Shown: positions 59,887-64,000 of the stretch, piece by piece
How the letters are laid out: every line of letters starts with the position of its first letter
Position numbering within the stretch: position 1 is the first letter of the stretch
Assembly (NCBI GenBank): GCA_014904845.1
Contig: MU119328.1
Location: 1-64,000, forward strand
Direction of reading: 5' to 3'
DNA: 64,000 nt
From: Acephala macrosclerotiorum
Lineage: Eukaryota > Ascomycota > Leotiomycetes > Helotiales > Mollisiaceae
Made by a program: the position numbers and the translations under genes
The notes under the pieces: generated by a model
What the model was told of the DNA's origin: nothing
Database searches by the model: none
What the model saw: only the letters and a program-made list of their open reading frames with translations

Positions 59887-60275
59887 ATAGTTGCGCAGCT
59901 TTTAAAGGGGGTCCCAGGGAGTCTCCCCCTGGAATTATATGCTAAGTAAAGTAATTTAAATTGATTGAATCGATCGTAGCAACCCAATATAAGAGACGGG
60001 AGTCCCAGGGAGTGTCCCCCTGGTGTAAAGCTCTATAGTAAGTGCGTTTTTGCCTAAGGCACCAAGGCATCTAAATGCTGGAATAGTTGCGCAGCTCTCA
60101 AGGGGGGTCCCAGGGGGTCTCCCCCTGGAATTATATACTAAAGAAAGTAATTTAAATTGATTGAATTAATTGAATTGATCGTAGTAACTCGATATAAGAG
60201 ACGGGGGTCCCAGGGGGTGTCCCCCTGGTAATATGAGGCTTCGCAGTGCGTTTCTGCCTTAGGCACTAAGAAGCT
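59887..60275. repeat. Two tandem ~196-bp units, each with two G/C hairpins
   Basis: Unit 1 starts at 59887 and unit 2 at 60083, both with atagttgcgcagct. Each has one G/C palindrome of the form gggggtcccagggggtctcc followed by ccctgg, then a spacer around gtaatttaaattgattgaat, then a second palindrome preceded by ataagagacggg. The four palindromes lie at 59906..59932, 59996..60023, 60101..60128 and 60203..60228. Each unit ends with a small inverted repeat tgcctaaggca or tgccttaggca. Differences between units are mainly G/A. Function unknown. Confidence 0.8.
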
Positions 60276-60425
60276 TATCAGCTTATCGGCTCTCACCGCC
60301 CGGCAGAATCCAGAACCTCAATAAAACTATTCCAATTTCAAATGCTTATAAAACGCTCAAATTAAGAGCTTTTAGCTTGAAACTTAAAATAAGAGTAAAT
60401 TACTAAAGTCGAAGACTTTGTAGCC

Positions 60426-60539
60426 CTCCGCAGGAGCGCCCCGGCGAGGCCTGCGGAGCAAAATGTGCGTCGAGTAAAGAAAGAAAAGGCTCGTCCGCTA
60501 TTGGCTCGCTTAGCGAGCCGCCGGACGGGCCTTTCTTTC
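60426..60539. repeat. Two adjacent long hairpins
   Basis: Hairpin 1 (60426..60458) pairs ctccgcagg with cctgcggag around a G/C-rich loop. Hairpin 2 (60479..60539) pairs gaaagaaaaggctcgtccg with cggacgggcctttctttc. It contains an inner palindrome, ggctcgc-tta-gcgagcc (60503..60519), and one bulge. Both would fold strongly as RNA or single-stranded DNA. The flanks are AT-rich. Confidence 0.75.
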
Positions 60540-60590
60540 GGAACGAGAGAAACATTTTTATTTATAACGTATAAATTAAAATTCAATTAA

Positions 60591-63360
60591 AATTAAATTT
60601 TTATATAAAAATTTTTTAATAATATTTTAAAAAAAAAAATTTATATTAATAAATAAAATTTTTTTTTTAATAATATTAAAAATATTATTATTTAAATTTA
60701 TAATTAAATTAAAATTTAATAATTATATAAATTTTTTATTATTTTAAAATAAAATACAAAAAAAATAATATAATATTTTAAATATTAAATATTAAATTTT
60801 TTCGATTTATATAAAAAAATTAAAATTAAAAAAATTTAATTTTATATAATATTTTTAATAATATTTAAAAAATAAATATTAAAATTTTATTATAAAAAAA
60901 TTATTAAAAATATTTAATTAAATAATAAAAAATTATATTATATAATACGATTATTAAAAATTTAAATAAATTTAAATTCGAATATTTAAAAATTATATTA
61001 AATAAATTTTATATAATATAATAAAAATTATTATAATAATATTAAAATAAATATAATTTTTAAAATGAAATATTTAATATATATAAAAATATTAAAAAAT
61101 ATAATTATATATTATTTAAATTTATTTTAACGTTTAAAAGATTATATATTAATTTGAAATTTATAATTAAAAAATTATTTATATTTTATTAATAAAATTT
61201 AAATTAATAATAATTTAAATAATATTAAATAAATTATATATATAAAAAAATAAAAAATTATTATTTATTTTATATAAACGTTTATAAAAATAAAAATAAA
61301 TTTTAAAAATTTTTTTATAAAAAAGATATTATATTTATAAAAAATCGAAATATTAATTTAATTAATATATAAATATAAAACGTATAAATAATTTAAAAAT
61401 TAATTTATTATAAAATTAAAAATATTCAAAAAAAAAATATAATAATTTTTAATAAAATACGAAAAATTATTAAATAAAAATTAAATTAAAAAATAAATTT
61501 TTTTTTAAAAATAATATATTTAATTAATTATATAAAATATTAAATTTTACGTTTAAAAATCGTTATTTATTAAACGTATTTTAAAAAATTATATTAAATA
61601 TTAATATAATTAAAATTTCGATTATTAAAAAATTTTAATTTTTAATATTATAATTTAATTAAATCGTATAATAATTAAAAATTATTAAATTTGTTTTAAA
61701 AAAAGATTAATTATTATAAAAAATATAATAAAAATAAAAATATTATTTAAAACGAATTACGTTTTATATCGTTTTAAAAAATATATTATTTTTGTTTTAT
61801 ATATAAAATATAAATTATATAAATATTAAATTTAATAATTTGAAAAGCGTTTTATTTTAAAAAAATAAAATTATTTATAAATATTTTTAAATTATATAAA
61901 AAAAACTATAATATATAATTATTTAATTAATATTAAATTTTATTAATTATATTAATAATTTAAATATTTTTTTATATAAAAATTATTTACGTTTTTTATA
62001 CGAGTTAAATATAATAATATTAAATTAAAAATAATTAAACGTTTTATAAAATTTTATTTGAAATTATTAAAACGATTTAAATTTAATTTGAAAAATAAAT
62101 TAATAAAAATAATTTAAAATAATTTTTATATATATTAAATTAATATATATTAGAATTTATTAAATTTTTTTATATATAATATCGAGAAAAATTTTATATT
62201 AATCGAATTTTAAAAAGAAATTTATATAATAATAATTAATATTAAAAAAATATTTGTAAAAATTTATAATAATATTAATAAAATCGAAAAATATTATATG
62301 TTTTTATAATATTTATATGAAATTTTTTAATAAAAATTAAAAAACGAATAATTAAATAAAAAATTAATTTTATAAATAATTATAAAAATTATAAACGATT
62401 TTATTAAATTAAATAAATTAATTTTAATTTTTTTTATTTTTAAAATATATTTAAAAAATAATTAAAATAAATATTTTATTTTTATTTATAATAAAAAAAA
62501 TAAAAATTATTTATTTATATAATAATAAATAAAATATAATAATTAAATATAAAATGTTTTTATTATAAAAAATAAATTTTATACGATTAATATTTTAATA
62601 TTATTATTATTTATCAATAAAAAAATATATATAATTAATATATTATATAAATTAATTAATTTTCGTTTTATTATAATAAAAAATTTTTATATAAAAAATT
62701 ATTAAAAAAATAAAATTAAAATAATTATTAATAAATAAAAATATTATAAATTAATTTCATATAATAAAATTAATAATAATTATTTTACGTTAAAATATAT
62801 AATAGTATAAATTTTGTATTAATAATATTAAAAAAATTTATAATTAGTTTATAATTATTATATGAAAAAAATAATAAATTTTAATTTTAAAATAATTATT
62901 TTAAAAATTATAAAAATAAAAAATTAAAAAAAGTTTAATTTATTATAAAATTAATTAAAACGCTTTTATATAATATTTTATTAATAAAAATAAAATTACT
63001 ATTTATAAATTTAAAATAATAATTAAATAATTTAAAAAAATAAATATAATAATAATAATCAATAATACGATTAAAATAATTATTATTTAATTAAATTAAA
63101 TATAATTAAAAAAAATATAATAATTAATATTATAATTTTTTACTAATTATATAAATATAAAAAATTTATAAAAATATATTAAATTAACGAATAAAATAAT
63201 TTAATAAATATAATAATTAAATTAATATTAAATAAAATATTAAATTTTTTTTTAAATATTAATAAAATTATTATACAAATTAAAAATTAAATTAAATAAA
63301 AAAAAAATTAAAATTAAATTTTTTTTTAAAAATTTAAAAATCAAATTTTTATTAAAAAAT

Positions 63361-63405
<45 letters not shown>

Positions 63406-63704
63406 TAAAAAAAAAAAATTTTATTATACGAATAATACGTTAATTTTTTATTATATAAAATTTAAAAAAAAAAATTAATTTTATATTATTATTATTATTA
63501 AAATTAAAAAAAAGAATTAAAAAATAAAAAATAAAAAACTTTTTTTATATTCGTTAATATTATACGACGTTAAATTGCGAAATTAAATTACGTATTATAT
63601 ATAATAATATTATAAATTTTTTTTTTTTAATTTATTTTTTAATTATATTTTTTTTGAATATTTAATACGTTGTATAATATTTTTTATTACAAAAAAAAAA
63701 TTAT
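60591..63704. repeat. Extremely AT-rich RIP-type block, about 3.1 kb
   Basis: Nearly pure A and T, with the sparse C residues almost always in CpG. Long att/taa trinucleotide runs occur (for example 63360-63410). No coding capacity remains. It links the hairpin island to the right direct repeat. Confidence 0.85.
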
Positions 63705-63955
63705 TAATATCGCGAAAAACGTAATTCAAAATATTAAATTACGTATTAAATACGTTAATACAATCAATAAAATTATTTACGTTTCGTACGATGTATTAAA
63801 TATTTTATATATTAAATATTTTTTTTTAAATAAAAAAATAAATATAATAAAATATAATATTATTAAATTAGTTTATACGAAACTAGTTTTGTAATTCGTA
63901 TTCGCCGTACTTTATTCACGTAAATCACATTCGAATTCTACTTGTTTTTCTAATA
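63705..63955 (+). repeat. Right copy of the ~252-bp direct repeat, RIP-mutated on its left side
   Basis: Partner of 57755..58006. It is heavily T/A-converted in its first third and nearly unconverted in its last third. Examples are right gaaactag against left aaaattaa, and ttcgccgta against ttcgttgta. After about 63955 the two flanks diverge with transversions. Confidence 0.85.
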
Positions 63956-64000
63956 GATAGTACACTAAAAGCCTCTAGTGAAACTGTCGAACGATTTTGC

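Larger units (their letters stand above)
59391..60590. other. Island of balanced composition inside the AT block
   Basis: About 1.2 kb of sequence with normal C and G content and no RIP signature lies between two AT-rich arms. It holds no recognisable gene. The left half (59391-59880) is unique-looking; the right half contains the 196-bp tandem repeat and two large hairpins. The outer edges are abrupt, most clearly at ~60550-60600. Confidence 0.7.

Noticed and set aside
59887..60275. CRISPR array
   Set aside because: Only two long units with internal palindromes, no short regular repeats with unique spacers, and a eukaryotic context.
60362..60586. Minus-strand ORF of 74 codons over the hairpins
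   Set aside because: It is produced by the palindromic G/C sequence and has no recognisable protein feature.
57755..63955. Firm call of an LTR retrotransposon
   Set aside because: The direct repeats lack clear TG...CA ends and I could not find a target duplication or coding remnants, so only a repeat-bounded block is claimed.

Overview
This is nuclear DNA of a filamentous ascomycete, most likely a leotiomycete-type mould. Supporting signs are short GT-AG introns (about 45-80 nt), HET and NLR (NACHT or NB-ARC) genes, fungal GH78 and GH55 enzymes, a Ty1/copia element nested in a LINE, and AT-rich blocks typical of repeat-induced point mutation (RIP). Assignment to a class is inference; no marker gene is present.

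Left third (1-22 kb), mostly gene-like: a secreted GH78 alpha-L-rhamnosidase-type enzyme, a soluble fumarate reductase, two diverged paralogues of an unfamiliar five-zinc-finger protein in tandem, an Hsp70-type ATPase with a decayed fragment of its own 3' end behind it, an HNH-nuclease-domain protein, and a disordered Pro/Ala/Thr-rich then acidic protein.

Middle (23-32 kb), largely a graveyard of nonself-recognition genes: a HET gene with an in-frame stop, a truncated NACHT gene and a decayed NB-ARC/TPR gene. A small frameshifted gene and a large GH55 beta-1,3-glucanase gene with an unusual N-terminal domain and two frameshifts follow (31.4-36.9 kb).

37.2-43.6 kb is a nested transposon: a 5.45-kb copia element with identical 122-bp LTRs and a 5-bp target duplication sits inside a LINE tail. 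Its gag-pol frame has nine internal stops but no frameshift. An AT block (44.2-46.95 kb) follows and abuts a decayed DUF7580-like fragment.

48.8-56.9 kb: a CorA-like transporter, an MFS drug/H+ antiporter, and a third NLR (alpha/beta hydrolase, NB-ARC, TPR) with two N-terminal reading-frame breaks.

57.7-64 kb: an extremely AT-rich block bounded by two ~252-bp direct repeats that differ only by transitions, with opposite RIP polarity at the two ends. Inside is a less AT-rich island with a 196-bp tandem repeat, four G/C hairpins and two larger hairpins, for which I have no explanation.

Overall the window shows recognition and defence genes decaying by nonsense changes and frameshifts beside RIP-mutated transposon DNA, interspersed with intact metabolic and transport genes. 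Exon boundaries below were read by eye from splice sites and frame continuity.
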